Source of the DNA: Streptomyces hayashii
GTDB lineage: Bacteria; Actinomycetota; Actinomycetes; Streptomycetales; Streptomycetaceae
DNA length: 34,443 bases
Assembly: GCF_024539815.1 (NCBI RefSeq)
Contig: NZ_JAHHIU010000146.1
Coordinates: forward strand, 1-34,443
Direction: 5' to 3'
How positions within the stretch are numbered: position 1 is the first letter of the stretch; every line of letters begins with the position of its first letter. This document shows positions 1 to 8,362 of this stretch, piece after piece. The notes beneath the pieces are model-generated. The model was not told the origin of the DNA. It did no database searches and saw only the letters and a list, made by a program, of their open reading frames with translations. Made by a program: the position numbers and the translations under genes.

Positions 1-417
1 GCGGGCCGACGGGTGGGCGGCGGGCCATCGGTATGCCGGACCGGCCGAGCCGAAGGCTGCGGTTCGGCCGGGTGACGGCGGGCGTCTGATCGGCTCGGAC
101 GACTTCTCCCCGGACTTTGATCTTCGCAGCCCGAGATCCACCGCACGGCGAGGGGGGCCGCCTTTCACCTTCGCCGCGGCCGTCACTTCTCCCTGAATTC
201 CCGCGCGCAGCAGGTAATTCAGGAGATCTGGCAGTTCGTCACGGAAGGCGGATCCGTGGCAGTGAAGTGCAGCGCGACAACTCGCCGTATGTCCGGACGG
301 CGTGACTGTCCGGCACACCGGGAGCCGGAGACGGTGATGGGGTGCGTCGGTGTTTCGGCGAGACCGTACGGCCAGTGAGCGCTCATCATTCGGGGCTTTC
401 CGTGGCGGTGGGATCAC

Positions 418-440
418 CACTGATCAGTGCATGTACATGC
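418..440. promoter_or_regulatory. Two adjoining 12-bp perfect palindromes
   Basis: CACTGATCAGTG (418-429) and GCATGTACATGC (429-440) are each perfectly self-complementary and share one base. They lie about 0.9 kb upstream of the LAL regulator gene in an otherwise non-coding leader. Side-by-side dyads like this are typical of operators for dimeric regulators, but I cannot assign a protein to them. Confidence 0.5.
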
Positions 441-503
441 CACTAATGATCCGGCCAGGGCGCCCTTCCTCGGCCGGTTGCGGTGAGTGCCGGTAAGTCC
501 GAG

Positions 504-614
504 GGTTGGACCGGCCCGTCCCTGAAGCCGAGGGTCGGACCGGCGAGGGGACGCCCGAGTCCCGTGCCGCGAGCGGTGGCCTCCGGCCCGCAGGGCTTCG
601 ACAGGTCGGACCGG
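504..614. repeat. Three iterons GGTYGGACCGG
   Basis: The 11-mer GGTTGGACCGG at 504-514 recurs as GGTCGGACCGG at 533-543 and at 604-614. The core GGTCnGACC is itself a short dyad. The copies are on the same strand, 29 and 71 bases apart. They could be repeated protein-binding sites in the leader of the regulator gene, but GC-rich short repeats also arise by chance. Confidence 0.4.
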
Positions 615-914
615 TGAAGAATGGGCGGATTTACCTTGTTTTCAGCGGGTGGCCAGGGCTCACCTCGCCCCCTCCCGTCCCGACCCACCCGCTCCCGCCG
701 TGGCGGATCGCCGCGCCTCGACGGGTGGTTCCACCCGGTCCGCCGCCCCCGGCTCCCGGTCGTCCCCACTGCCGCGGCAGCCCGCCGAATGTGCACTGGT
801 AAATTCAGGAGATCGCCCTAGGTGGGCGGAAATCCGACTCATGCTGCGCATATCCGGATGGCGTGATCCAGGTCCTCCCTTTCGAAGCAGATCGACCGAA
901 GTGAACCTCGGTGA

Positions 915-933
915 CAGTGAACCTTGTTCATTG
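915..933. promoter_or_regulatory. Inverted repeat CAGTGAAC-CTT-GTTCATTG
   Basis: The arms pair at seven of eight positions around a 3-base centre (core TGAAC-CTT-GTTCA, 918-930). A direct repeat of AGTGAACCT lies just upstream near 899-907. This is a candidate operator about 0.4 kb before the LAL gene. Confidence 0.4.
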
Positions 934-1012
934 CCTATATCGACCGGTAGTCGGCCGGGTCGGACACGGAGGGCATGATGAGAGGCCTTCGGTGCCATCG
1001 GCCGTGGCGGAG

Positions 1013-1032
1013 GGGGCATGTTTCCTTGCCCC
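1013..1032. promoter_or_regulatory. Inverted repeat GGGGCA-8 nt-TGCCCC
   Basis: Perfect 6-bp arms at 1013-1018 and 1027-1032 enclose TGTTTCCT. The sequence ATGTTTCCTTG inside it resembles ATGTTCCCCCTTG in the strong inverted repeat at 16523-16556, so the two may be sites for the same regulator. That link is only a visual comparison. Confidence 0.35.
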
Positions 1033-1324
1033 AAAGTTTTATCCCGCGGTTCCCTTCGGAGCGGACGCCGCCCGAGTGCCACTGTCCGAAAAGGCTCCTG
1101 TCTGAAATGCGCCACCGCGAAAAGGGTTGTTGAACGGGTTAGCGTGGCACCTGGAACTGTGTGAACGGCTTTCAGGGAAGATGCATGAACTCCTTATGTG
1201 ATCCTCGCTCCGGCGGGACGGAATGGCGGCGGTCCACACGCGGCGCGGGGGAAGGCCCGACTCGGGGGCTGCCGTCGGATGGCTCTTCGGTTCCGGTTCG
1301 CACGTGTCACCAGGAACGATGCTG

Positions 1325-4114
1325 ATGGAGAGAGAGAAGCAACTCGCTCGCGTCCGAGCCTGGTTGGCCTCCCCCCAGCCGGCGGTGGGACAGGTGATCC
1401 TGCTGGAGGGGACCGTCGGTGCGGGCAAGACGGAGTTCCTGCGCGAGGTGGCCCAGTGCGCCCAGGCCGGCGAGGCCATCGTTCTGAACGCCGTCTGCTC
1501 CTCCGAGGAGCGGGATCTGCCGTTCGGGGCGCTCAGCCAGCTGTTCGACAGTCCCGCGCTCCCCGTGGAACTGCGCAGACGCATCTCCCCGGTACTGCGC
1601 GGGCTCATGGGGTCGACCCCGGCCGACAGCATGCACAAGGCCGTGGAGCTCAACCGGGCCGAGATCCTGTACGACCTCTTCCTGCCCGTCACGGAACTGG
1701 CCGCCAGGACACCGGTCGTGGTGTGCGTGGATGACATCGACCACATGGACGTCCCGTCACAGCAGTCCCTGCTGTACCTGGTCCGCCGGCTGAGCTCGGC
1801 ACCGCTGCTGATGGTGTTCACCGAACTGGCCGAGTCGAGCGGGACCCACTCCCCGTTCCATGCCGAACTCCTGCGCCACGCCTCCGTCGTGCCCGTCCGG
1901 CTCGTACCGCTCTCCCCCCAGATTGTGCGCACCCTGGTCGGTCGATGTCTCGGCGCGGAGGCGGCCCGGGAGCTGGGTGACGCCTTCATCGCCTACAGCG
2001 GTGGCAACCCTCGGCTGCTCGCCGCCCTGATCCATGACGAGCGGCTCGGCGGAGAGGCACGGCAACAGGGATACGGGCGTGCGCTGTTGAACTGCCTGCA
2101 CCGCAGCCAACCCGACACCCTGCGAGTGGCCCGTGCCATGGCGATCTACGGGGACGAGGCCTCGTCCGACGAGCTCGGAGCACTGATCGACGCGGACACG
2201 GGCACCGTCGAGCGGGCGCTGCGCACCATGACCGAGGCCGGGCTGCTGAGGGACGGCCGGTTCCGGCACGTGCTGGCCGCGCGCACCGTGCTGGACGACC
2301 TGCCCGCTGCGGACCGCGTGCAACTGCATCACCGGGCCGCGCGACTGCTCTACAACCAGGGTGCCGCGGTGGCCGACACCGCCCATCACCTGGCCGAGGC
2401 CGGCCAGGTCCCGGAGCCCTGGGCGCTGCGCGTGCTGCTGGAGGCGTCCTCGGAGGCGCTGCTGCGCGGTGCGGTGCAGCGTGCCCTGCGGTACCTGAAC
2501 TCGGCCCAGGGGGCATGCACGAACGAGCGGGACCGCTGGGCGATCCGGGCCAGGCTCGCTCAGGCCGAATGGCAGCTCAACCCTTCGGCGTCGCTGCGGC
2601 ACCTGATCGCGCTCACCGACGCGGTCCGCAGCGACCGGTTGGACCCCCACGAGACGATGCTGCTCGTGCGACAACTGCTCTGGCTGCACCGTCCGCAGGA
2701 GGCCGCCGACATCCTTTCCCTGTTGCGCAGGCGGGCGGCGCGTCTGCCGTCCGCGGGAATCGCGCCCCCGCCCGGCACACCGATGCAGCCTGCCGAGCTC
2801 CACGACCTGGAGATGTGGCTGGCCTGTACCTATCCGCCGCTCGCGGGACGGGTGCAGAGCGGGCCCGTCACCACCGGCCCCGAGGGCGCGCCCGCCACCC
2901 GGGGCCGGGCCTTCTGGTTGCAGTCGATCGGCGCGCTCTCCGGCGGCCTCGTCCGCAGGCGCAGCGCAGAGATGCAGGAGTGGGCCTCGCACGTCCTCGG
3001 TCAGCTCGACCTCAACCACACCGCTCCCTGGGCGGAGGAGGCGACCCTCCTCGCGTTGCTGTCGCTGGTCTACAGCGGCAGGCTGAGCGATGCGGCCGAT
3101 CGTTGCCGGAGCCTGGACGAGCGGCGAAACGGTCGCCCCTACCCGATGTGGCAGGGCATCCTGGACGCCGCCGACGCGGAGATCCGGCTGCGAGGGGGCG
3201 ATCTCAAGGGAGCGGTGCAACACGGCCGATCGGCCCTGGAGCATGTGTCCGTCCAGGGGTGGGGCACCGCCGTCGGGCTGCCGCTGGGGACCCTGATCCT
3301 GGCCCACACCCGCATGGGAGAGTTCGACGAGGCCACGGCGCTCGTCTCCCGGAGCGTCCCCGACGAGATGTTCCAGAGCCGGTACGGACTGCACTACCTG
3401 TATGCGCGTGGGCACTACTACCTGGCCATGAACCGCACGCGCGCGGCGCTCGGGGACTTCCTCTCCTGTGGTGAGCTCATGGGCAAGTGGGGCATGGACC
3501 TGCCCGGCATCGTGCCCTGGCGGACCAGCGCGGCCGAGGCGTGGTTGCTGCAGGGCAACCGCGACCAGGCCAAGCGGCTGGTGAAGGACCAACTGGCCCT
3601 TCCCGGTCCGGACGACACCGTGAGCCGGGCGCTCGCCCTGCGGCTGATGGCCGTGTTCAGTTCGGCGGGTCAGCGTCCGCGTCTGCTGAGCGAGGCCGCC
3701 GACGCGCTGGAGGCGGACGGCCGTGCCTACGAACTGGCCAGGACGCTGTCCGACCTGGGCCGGGCCTACCATGCGCTGGGCAAGCACCGCCGAGCGCGGG
3801 TGATCATCCGCCGGGCCTGGAGAGTGGCACATCTGTGTCAGGCGGAACCCCTGTGCAAGGAACTGCTGCCGGACACGAGCGGTCAGGCGGGCCCGTGGGA
3901 GGGCAAGGAGAAGACCACGGCCGTCGCCTCGCTGACCGACTCGGAGCGCAGGATCGCCTCGATGGCGGTCATGGGGTACACCAACCGGGAGATCGCGGAG
4001 AAGCTGTTCGTGACGTCCAGTACGGTCGAGCAGCACCTGACCCGGGTCTACCGCAAACTGGCCGTCAAGAACCGCCAGAGTCTGCCGGGCTATCTGCGCG
4101 GCGAACCCGGCTGA
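1325..4114 (+). CDS. LAL-family (large ATP-binding LuxR) transcriptional activator
   Basis: This is the probable pathway-specific activator of the cluster. With the start used here it has 929 residues, usual for LAL proteins. The N-terminal ATPase shows a Walker A motif GTVGAGKT (residues 29-36) and a Walker B strand VVVCVDDID near residue 135. A long helical, TPR-like middle follows. The C-terminal about 65 residues form a LuxR/GerE helix-turn-helix (LTDSERRIASMAVMGYTNRE, then STVEQHL). I chose ATG 1325 because AGGAA at 1312-1316 lies eight bases before it. ATG 1319 would give the family-like start MLMERE but sits too close to that site, and ATG 1223 would add residues unlike the family. The gene converges on the CHC genes with 56 bases between. 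LAL proteins activate many macrolide and ansamycin clusters; its targets here are inferred. Confidence 0.93.
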   Translation: MEREKQLARVRAWLASPQPAVGQVILLEGTVGAGKTEFLREVAQCAQAGEAIVLNAVCSSEERDLPFGALSQLFDSPALPVELRRRISPVLRGLMGSTPADSMHKAVELNRAEILYDLFLPVTELAARTPVVVCVDDIDHMDVPSQQSLLYLVRRLSSAPLLMVFTELAESSGTHSPFHAELLRHASVVPVRLVPLSPQIVRTLVGRCLGAEAARELGDAFIAYSGGNPRLLAALIHDERLGGEARQQGYGRALLNCLHRSQPDTLRVARAMAIYGDEASSDELGALIDADTGTVERALRTMTEAGLLRDGRFRHVLAARTVLDDLPAADRVQLHHRAARLLYNQGAAVADTAHHLAEAGQVPEPWALRVLLEASSEALLRGAVQRALRYLNSAQGACTNERDRWAIRARLAQAEWQLNPSASLRHLIALTDAVRSDRLDPHETMLLVRQLLWLHRPQEAADILSLLRRRAARLPSAGIAPPPGTPMQPAELHDLEMWLACTYPPLAGRVQSGPVTTGPEGAPATRGRAFWLQSIGALSGGLVRRRSAEMQEWASHVLGQLDLNHTAPWAEEATLLALLSLVYSGRLSDAADRCRSLDERRNGRPYPMWQGILDAADAEIRLRGGDLKGAVQHGRSALEHVSVQGWGTAVGLPLGTLILAHTRMGEFDEATALVSRSVPDEMFQSRYGLHYLYARGHYYLAMNRTRAALGDFLSCGELMGKWGMDLPGIVPWRTSAAEAWLLQGNRDQAKRLVKDQLALPGPDDTVSRALALRLMAVFSSAGQRPRLLSEAADALEADGRAYELARTLSDLGRAYHALGKHRRARVIIRRAWRVAHLCQAEPLCKELLPDTSGQAGPWEGKEKTTAVASLTDSERRIASMAVMGYTNREIAEKLFVTSSTVEQHLTRVYRKLAVKNRQSLPGYLRGEPG

Positions 4115-4170
4115 CCCGCCCGGCCCCACGGCGCCGCGCCCCGCATCGGCCGAGGATCGCGGATCCCGCA

Positions 4171-6270
4171 CTATCCGGTCCGTCCCGACCGGCTCGACCC
4201 GGTCCGTTCCACGATGCGGTGCGCGGCGCGCAGCCCTTGCGCGGTGGCCCGTACCGCGTTGAGCGCCCGGGCGTCGGCGGCGCCGCCGGCGGTCTCGAAG
4301 GGGACCCCGGCGCGGCGGAGCACGGCGGCCACCTCCCGTCGGCTCTCCTGGCCGGTGGCGAGGACGACATGGTCGGCGGCGACCAACCGCCGTTCCCCTC
4401 CGGTCTCGACGACGACCACGCCGTCCCGGGTGATCTCCTCGTATGTGACGTCGGTGAGCAGGCGTACTCCGCGAGCGCGCAGTTCTTCCATGACCACCCA
4501 CCGGGTGGACGGTCCGATTCCGGCGCCGATCCTGCCGCCGCGCCGCATCACGGTGAGCTGACGGGAGCCGTGGGCCGGGGCAGCGGTTACGCGGTGGACC
4601 GGGACGGCTGCCGGCGGTGCCGACACGGCGAGGGAGGCGAGGAACTCCTCAGAGGTCGGGGCGGGGGAGGAGTCACCGGTGAGGAGGTGCGCCAGGTCGA
4701 CCGCGATTCCGCCGCCGCCGATGACGGCGACCCGCGGACCGAGGGCGCCGGGCTCGGCGAACGCCCGGGCGTAGTCGAGGACATGAGGCAGGTCGACGCC
4801 GGGAAGGTCCGGCCGGTGAGGTCGGACCCCGGTGGCGAGAACCACTCCGTCCATGGTGCGCAGAACGGGCACGTCCCGCGCACCGATGCGGTGCCCCAGG
4901 CGCACGGGCACGTTCAACCGGTCGAGTTCCCGCGCCCGCTGTCGCACGGTCTCGGCGAAGTCCTCCTTGCCCGGCACCCGGGCGGCCAGCCGGAACTGGC
5001 CGCCGGGCTCGTCGGCCGCCTCGTAGACCTCGGCCCGGTGCCCGAGCCTCGCCAGGGTGCGGGCCGCCTCCAGTCCCGCGAGACCCGCGCCGATCACGGC
5101 GTACCTGCCCCGGCGCGCGGGAGACGCACGGGGCGGGAACTCACGCTCGTGGCCCGCTCGCGGATTGACCAGGCAGGACACCCGCTCGGCGCCGAACGAG
5201 CGGTCGATGCACGCCTCGTTGCAGGCGATGCACAGGTCCACCGAAGTGCTCGCCCCGGCACGGGACTTGTCGACGATGGCCGGGTCCGCGAGGAACGGGC
5301 GGGCCATGGCCACCAGATCGACGTCACCTCCGGCCAGCACCTGTTCGGCCTGCGCGAGCCGGTTGAAGCGGTTGGAGGCGATGACGGGCGTCGTGCCGTG
5401 GCCTGCCGCCCGCAGCGCTTGCTTGATCCGCTGGGCGTACACGGCCCAGGTGCCTGGCGGTACCTGGGCCTGCACGGTCGGCACCGGGGACTCGTGCCAG
5501 CCGACGCCCACCGCGAGCGCGTCGGCGCCTGCTCCCGCGAGCTCCACCGCGAGCGCGGCCGTCTCCTCCCACGGGGTGCCGTCTTCCACGAGGTCGGCGC
5601 CCGACATCCGGAAGAGCACCGGGAAGCCCGGTCCCACCGCGGCTCGTACGGCCCCCAGCACCTCGACGGGGAAACGCCCGCGCCGCCGGGCGTCACCGCC
5701 CCAGGCGTCGTCGCGCCGATTGGTGAGGGGCGCGGTGAACTGGTTGATCAGATAGCCCTCGGAACCCATCACCTCGACGGCGTCGAAGCCCAGCTCGTAC
5801 GCCCTTTCCGCGCCCCGGGCGAAGGCGGCGACGGTCTCGGTGATCTGTTCCTCCGTCATCGCCCGCGGAACGGTACGGGAGAACCGGCTGTACACGGCGG
5901 ACGGCGCGAGGGGCGCGGCGCCGTCCGTCCCGGGGGCGCCGGGCAGCGCGTACCGCCCGGCGTGGAAGAGCTGAAGGGCGATGAGACCCCCGGCGTCGTG
6001 CACCGCGCGGGCGGTCAGGCGCAGCGCCGACCGGTGCTTCTCGTCGTCCAGCACGCCGTAACCGGGACCGCCGGAACCCGCCGGGTTCACCGCGGAGCCG
6101 CCCGTGACGATCAGGCCGGCGCCGCCCCGCACCCGTTCCGTGTAGAACGCGGCCAGGGCGGCGCCACCGTCGTCCAGGACCTCCAGGTTCAGGTGCATGG
6201 CGCCCATGACGATGCGGTGCGGCACCGTCAGGCCACCGATTCTGCAAGGCCTGAAGACCTGGTCCAGCAT
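4171..6270 (-). CDS. 2,4-dienoyl-CoA reductase-like FMN/FAD/4Fe-4S oxidoreductase (CHC-CoA pathway)
   Basis: The protein has 699 residues and the full architecture of bacterial FadH-type reductases. Residues 1-330 are an old-yellow-enzyme FMN barrel with HAGRY (104-108), GSEGYLINQF with the catalytic-type Tyr, and GVGWHE with the matching His near 259. A 4Fe-4S site follows with Cys347, Cys350, Cys354 and Cys366. From about 390 comes an FAD/NAD(P) module with AVIGAGLAGLEAA and a second GGGG nucleotide loop near 515. It is the last gene of the leftward CHC cassette, 32 bases after chcA, with GGGGAGGG ahead of ATG 6270. By family it would reduce a conjugated double bond of a cyclohexadienyl-CoA intermediate between shikimate and CHC-CoA. 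As I recall, the ansatrienin cassette of Streptomyces collinus contains such an enzyme (ansM). Confidence 0.9.
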   Translation of the reverse strand: MLDQVFRPCRIGGLTVPHRIVMGAMHLNLEVLDDGGAALAAFYTERVRGGAGLIVTGGSAVNPAGSGGPGYGVLDDEKHRSALRLTARAVHDAGGLIALQLFHAGRYALPGAPGTDGAAPLAPSAVYSRFSRTVPRAMTEEQITETVAAFARGAERAYELGFDAVEVMGSEGYLINQFTAPLTNRRDDAWGGDARRRGRFPVEVLGAVRAAVGPGFPVLFRMSGADLVEDGTPWEETAALAVELAGAGADALAVGVGWHESPVPTVQAQVPPGTWAVYAQRIKQALRAAGHGTTPVIASNRFNRLAQAEQVLAGGDVDLVAMARPFLADPAIVDKSRAGASTSVDLCIACNEACIDRSFGAERVSCLVNPRAGHEREFPPRASPARRGRYAVIGAGLAGLEAARTLARLGHRAEVYEAADEPGGQFRLAARVPGKEDFAETVRQRARELDRLNVPVRLGHRIGARDVPVLRTMDGVVLATGVRPHRPDLPGVDLPHVLDYARAFAEPGALGPRVAVIGGGGIAVDLAHLLTGDSSPAPTSEEFLASLAVSAPPAAVPVHRVTAAPAHGSRQLTVMRRGGRIGAGIGPSTRWVVMEELRARGVRLLTDVTYEEITRDGVVVVETGGERRLVAADHVVLATGQESRREVAAVLRRAGVPFETAGGAADARALNAVRATAQGLRAAHRIVERTGSSRSGRTG

Positions 6271-6302
6271 CTGCCCTCCCCTCGTCTCGTCGGTCGTTCT
6301 TC

Positions 6303-7145
6303 TCAGGCGTCGCGCGTCGGCCGGGGCGGCAGCGCCAGCGACTCACCCGCGTCCGCGAAGAACGGCGGCGCGACGACGCTGAGCCCGCCGTCGACCACGA
6401 GGGTCTGCCCCGTGATGTAGCCGGCCCCCTCGCCGAGCAGGAAGGCGATGGTGTCGGCCATCTCCCGCACGGTGCCGGGACGGCGCGCGGGGATGCGGTC
6501 GAGGACGCCCTGCATGGGCGGCATGCCTTCCACGTCGTAGAAGAACTCCAGCGAATCGGAGTCGATCAGGCCGCCGTTGACCGCGTTGACGTTGATGCCG
6601 TAGGGCGCGAACTCCACCGCCATGTACCGCACCCACGACTCGATGGCGGCCTTCATGCCGCCCAGCATCGCGTAGGTGGGGTAGGCGCGGATGGAGCCGT
6701 AGGAGGACAGGGCGACGATCCGCCCGCCGTCGTCCATCAGCTTCACGGCCTGCTGCGCCCCCAGGACGAACGGCCGCAGGTTCATCGCGTACGAACGGTC
6801 CAGGTGGTGCGGGCCCAGATCGACGATGTTCTTGAACGCGCTCGCGGCAGCGTTGGAGACGAAGTGGTCGAGCCGGCCGCAGCGCTGCGCCACCTCGTCG
6901 AACAGCGTCGTGACGCCCTCGGTGGTCTCGACGTCCGCCTGGACGGCGAAGCCCTGACCGCCGGCCTCCTCGACCTCGGCGACGGTCTTGTGGGCCAGGT
7001 CGGCGTTCTTCTTGTAGTTGACGACCACGGTGCCACCGCGTTCGGCGAGGGTGAGCGCCAGAGCGCGGCCGATGCCGCGTGAGGCCCCGGTGATCAGCGA
7101 GACCTGCTCGCGGTCGGGCGTCCGCCGACGGTGCGGGCTGTTCAT
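6303..7145 (-). CDS. chcA: 1-Cyclohexenylcarbonyl-CoA reductase ChcA
   Basis: At 280 residues it has the length I recall for Streptomyces collinus ChcA, and the whole sequence, including its N-terminus MNSPHRRRTPDR, looks closely similar from memory. It is a short-chain dehydrogenase fold enoyl reductase. TGASRGIG (19-26) binds the nucleotide. The catalytic pair is Tyr158 and Lys165, a Y-x6-K spacing as in FabI/FabL-type enoyl reductases, not the Y-x3-K of keto-reducing SDRs. ChcA reduces 1-cyclohexenylcarbonyl-CoA, and earlier cyclohexenyl-CoA isomers, to CHC-CoA using NADPH. The start codon overlaps the stop of the acyl-CoA dehydrogenase gene by four bases (ATGA), so the two are translationally coupled. 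CHC-CoA is the expected donor for the N-acyl group of the D-alanyl side chain. Confidence 0.95.
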   Translation of the reverse strand: MNSPHRRRTPDREQVSLITGASRGIGRALALTLAERGGTVVVNYKKNADLAHKTVAEVEEAGGQGFAVQADVETTEGVTTLFDEVAQRCGRLDHFVSNAAASAFKNIVDLGPHHLDRSYAMNLRPFVLGAQQAVKLMDDGGRIVALSSYGSIRAYPTYAMLGGMKAAIESWVRYMAVEFAPYGINVNAVNGGLIDSDSLEFFYDVEGMPPMQGVLDRIPARRPGTVREMADTIAFLLGEGAGYITGQTLVVDGGLSVVAPPFFADAGESLALPPRPTRDA

Positions 7146-8311
7146 CGGCTCGTTCCCTCTCCGTCCCGGGGCGTGGTGCGCTGGAGCAACTCGCGGAAGA
7201 CGACGGCCTTCTGTACCTCGTTGGTGCCTTCCTCGAAGCGCTGGGCACGTGCGTCGCGGTACACGCGCTCGATCTTCTGCGACTTCCAGTAACCGAGCCC
7301 GCCGTGCACCTGGAGCGCCTTGTCGGTGACGTTCGTCAGCATCGTCACCGCGTGCATCTTCGCCATCGACGACTGCATGGACGCGTCGTCCGCTCCCTCC
7401 TCGAAGCGGCGTGCCGCATGCAGGACCAGCTGCCGGGCCGCCTCGATGTCCGCCGCGTTCTCGGCGAGCATGAACTGGATGACCTGCCGCTGGGTGAGCG
7501 TCTTGCCGAAGGTCACACGGTCACGGGCGTATTCGACGGCCAGCTGCTGGGCGCGCTGAGCGAGCCCCACGCAGCTCATCGCCACGGAGATCCGGGACGG
7601 CGTGAGGAAGCCGCCGAGGAACACCTCCAGGCCCTGGCCCTCCGCACCGAGCCGGTGGTCGACCGGCACCGGAGTACGGTCGAAGGCCAGCGAGGCATGG
7701 TCGGTGCCCCGGACGCCCATGGTGTCGGAGGTGTCCTCGACCGTGACGCCCGGGGCGTCTCGCGGCACCAGCAGGGCCACCGTGCCCTCGTGCCCGGCGC
7801 TGCCCTCGACCCGTGCGGCCAGCAGGTAGTAGTCGCAGCGCACCCCGAAGGTGATCAGGTGCTTGCGTCCGGACAGGTAGTACGTGTCGCCCTCGCGCAC
7901 CACCGACGTGGTGATGTCCGCGCCGGTGCCGTTGCCCGGTTCGGTGAGGGTGAAGGCGATCTTGATGTCACCGGTGACCGAGGGAACGACGAAGCGCTTG
8001 CGCTGCTCGTCGTCGGCGTGGCCGTCCATCGACCGCCAGATGCCGTTGACCACGTGCACGATCATGCGCACGGACCCGTGCGAGCGGGAGAAGATCTCCA
8101 TCAGCTCCATCCAGCGTACGAAGCCGAGGCCCTGGCCGCCGTACTCCTCGGGAGCGGCTATCCGCAGGAACCCCAGGGCGTTCAGCTCGGCCCACAGCTC
8201 CTCGGGCGCCTGCCCGGTCTCCTCGATGCGTTCGGCCCAGCGTTCGCCCGGCCCCTCCACCCACTGTTCGACCCGGGTGCGCAGCTCGTGGAACTGCTGC
8301 TCGTCGGTCAT
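7142..8311 (-). CDS. Acyl-CoA dehydrogenase family flavoprotein (CHC-CoA pathway)
   Basis: This is a 389-residue protein of the usual acyl-CoA dehydrogenase length. It shows FTLTEPGNGTGAD in the FAD-binding middle domain, the helix RDRVTFGKTLTQRQVIQF, the late motif LQVHGGLGY, and FEEGTNEVQ near the C-terminus, where the catalytic Glu of the short/medium-chain family sits. GAGGTG precedes ATG 8311 by about five bases. It lies 51 bases after the EPSPS/ligase gene and overlaps chcA. In the CHC route from shikimate, ring double bonds must be reduced or rearranged at the CoA-ester level; I infer that this FAD enzyme does one such step. The closest named relative I recall is AnsL of the S. collinus cassette. 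Confidence 0.9.
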   Translation of the reverse strand: MTDEQQFHELRTRVEQWVEGPGERWAERIEETGQAPEELWAELNALGFLRIAAPEEYGGQGLGFVRWMELMEIFSRSHGSVRMIVHVVNGIWRSMDGHADDEQRKRFVVPSVTGDIKIAFTLTEPGNGTGADITTSVVREGDTYYLSGRKHLITFGVRCDYYLLAARVEGSAGHEGTVALLVPRDAPGVTVEDTSDTMGVRGTDHASLAFDRTPVPVDHRLGAEGQGLEVFLGGFLTPSRISVAMSCVGLAQRAQQLAVEYARDRVTFGKTLTQRQVIQFMLAENAADIEAARQLVLHAARRFEEGADDASMQSSMAKMHAVTMLTNVTDKALQVHGGLGYWKSQKIERVYRDARAQRFEEGTNEVQKAVVFRELLQRTTPRDGEGTSR

Positions 8312-8362
8312 GTGCCACCTCTGTCCTTGTTCCGTCGTTACCGGTGCGCTGTCCGTCGTGCG

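Larger units (their letters stand above)
213..866 (+). repeat. Two-copy imperfect element: GGTAA(A)TTCAGGAGATC plus CCGGAYGGCGTGA
   Basis: The motif GGTAATTCAGGAGATC at 213-228 recurs as GGTAAATTCAGGAGATC at 798-814. Each copy is followed by a second shared block: TATGTCCGGACGGCGTGA near 288-305 and CATATCCGGATGGCGTGA near 849-866. The two blocks are about 75 bases apart in the first copy and about 50 in the second. The pairing suggests a duplicated promoter or operator unit rather than chance. The function is unknown. Confidence 0.5.
1..1324. other. Long leader region without a convincing gene
   Basis: I see no open frame here with both a ribosome binding site and a recognisable protein. 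The frame beginning at base 3 and ending in TGA at 87-89 has GC-rich third positions and could be the last 28 codons of an upstream gene cut by the window, but a competing frame is also open, so I do not call it. The rest holds repeats and dyads listed separately: adjoining palindromes near 418-440, three copies of GGTYGGACCGG, a two-copy element near 213 and 799, and inverted repeats at 915-933 and 1013-1032. The likely role is a regulated promoter region for the LAL regulator downstream. Confidence 0.55.

Noticed and set aside
1..89. Possible 3' end of an upstream gene on +
   Set aside because: Only 28 codons are visible, another frame is equally open, and no family can be recognised.
4154..4166. 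GGATC-GCG-GATCC dyad between the convergent LAL and reductase genes, considered as a terminator
   Set aside because: A 5-bp stem with a 3-base loop and no following U-run is too weak to call.
1757..4501. Very long open frame on - opposite the LAL gene
   Set aside because: It is antisense to a clearly recognised protein, rich in Arg, Gly and Pro, with no family motif. Long open antisense frames are normal in DNA with very high GC at third positions.
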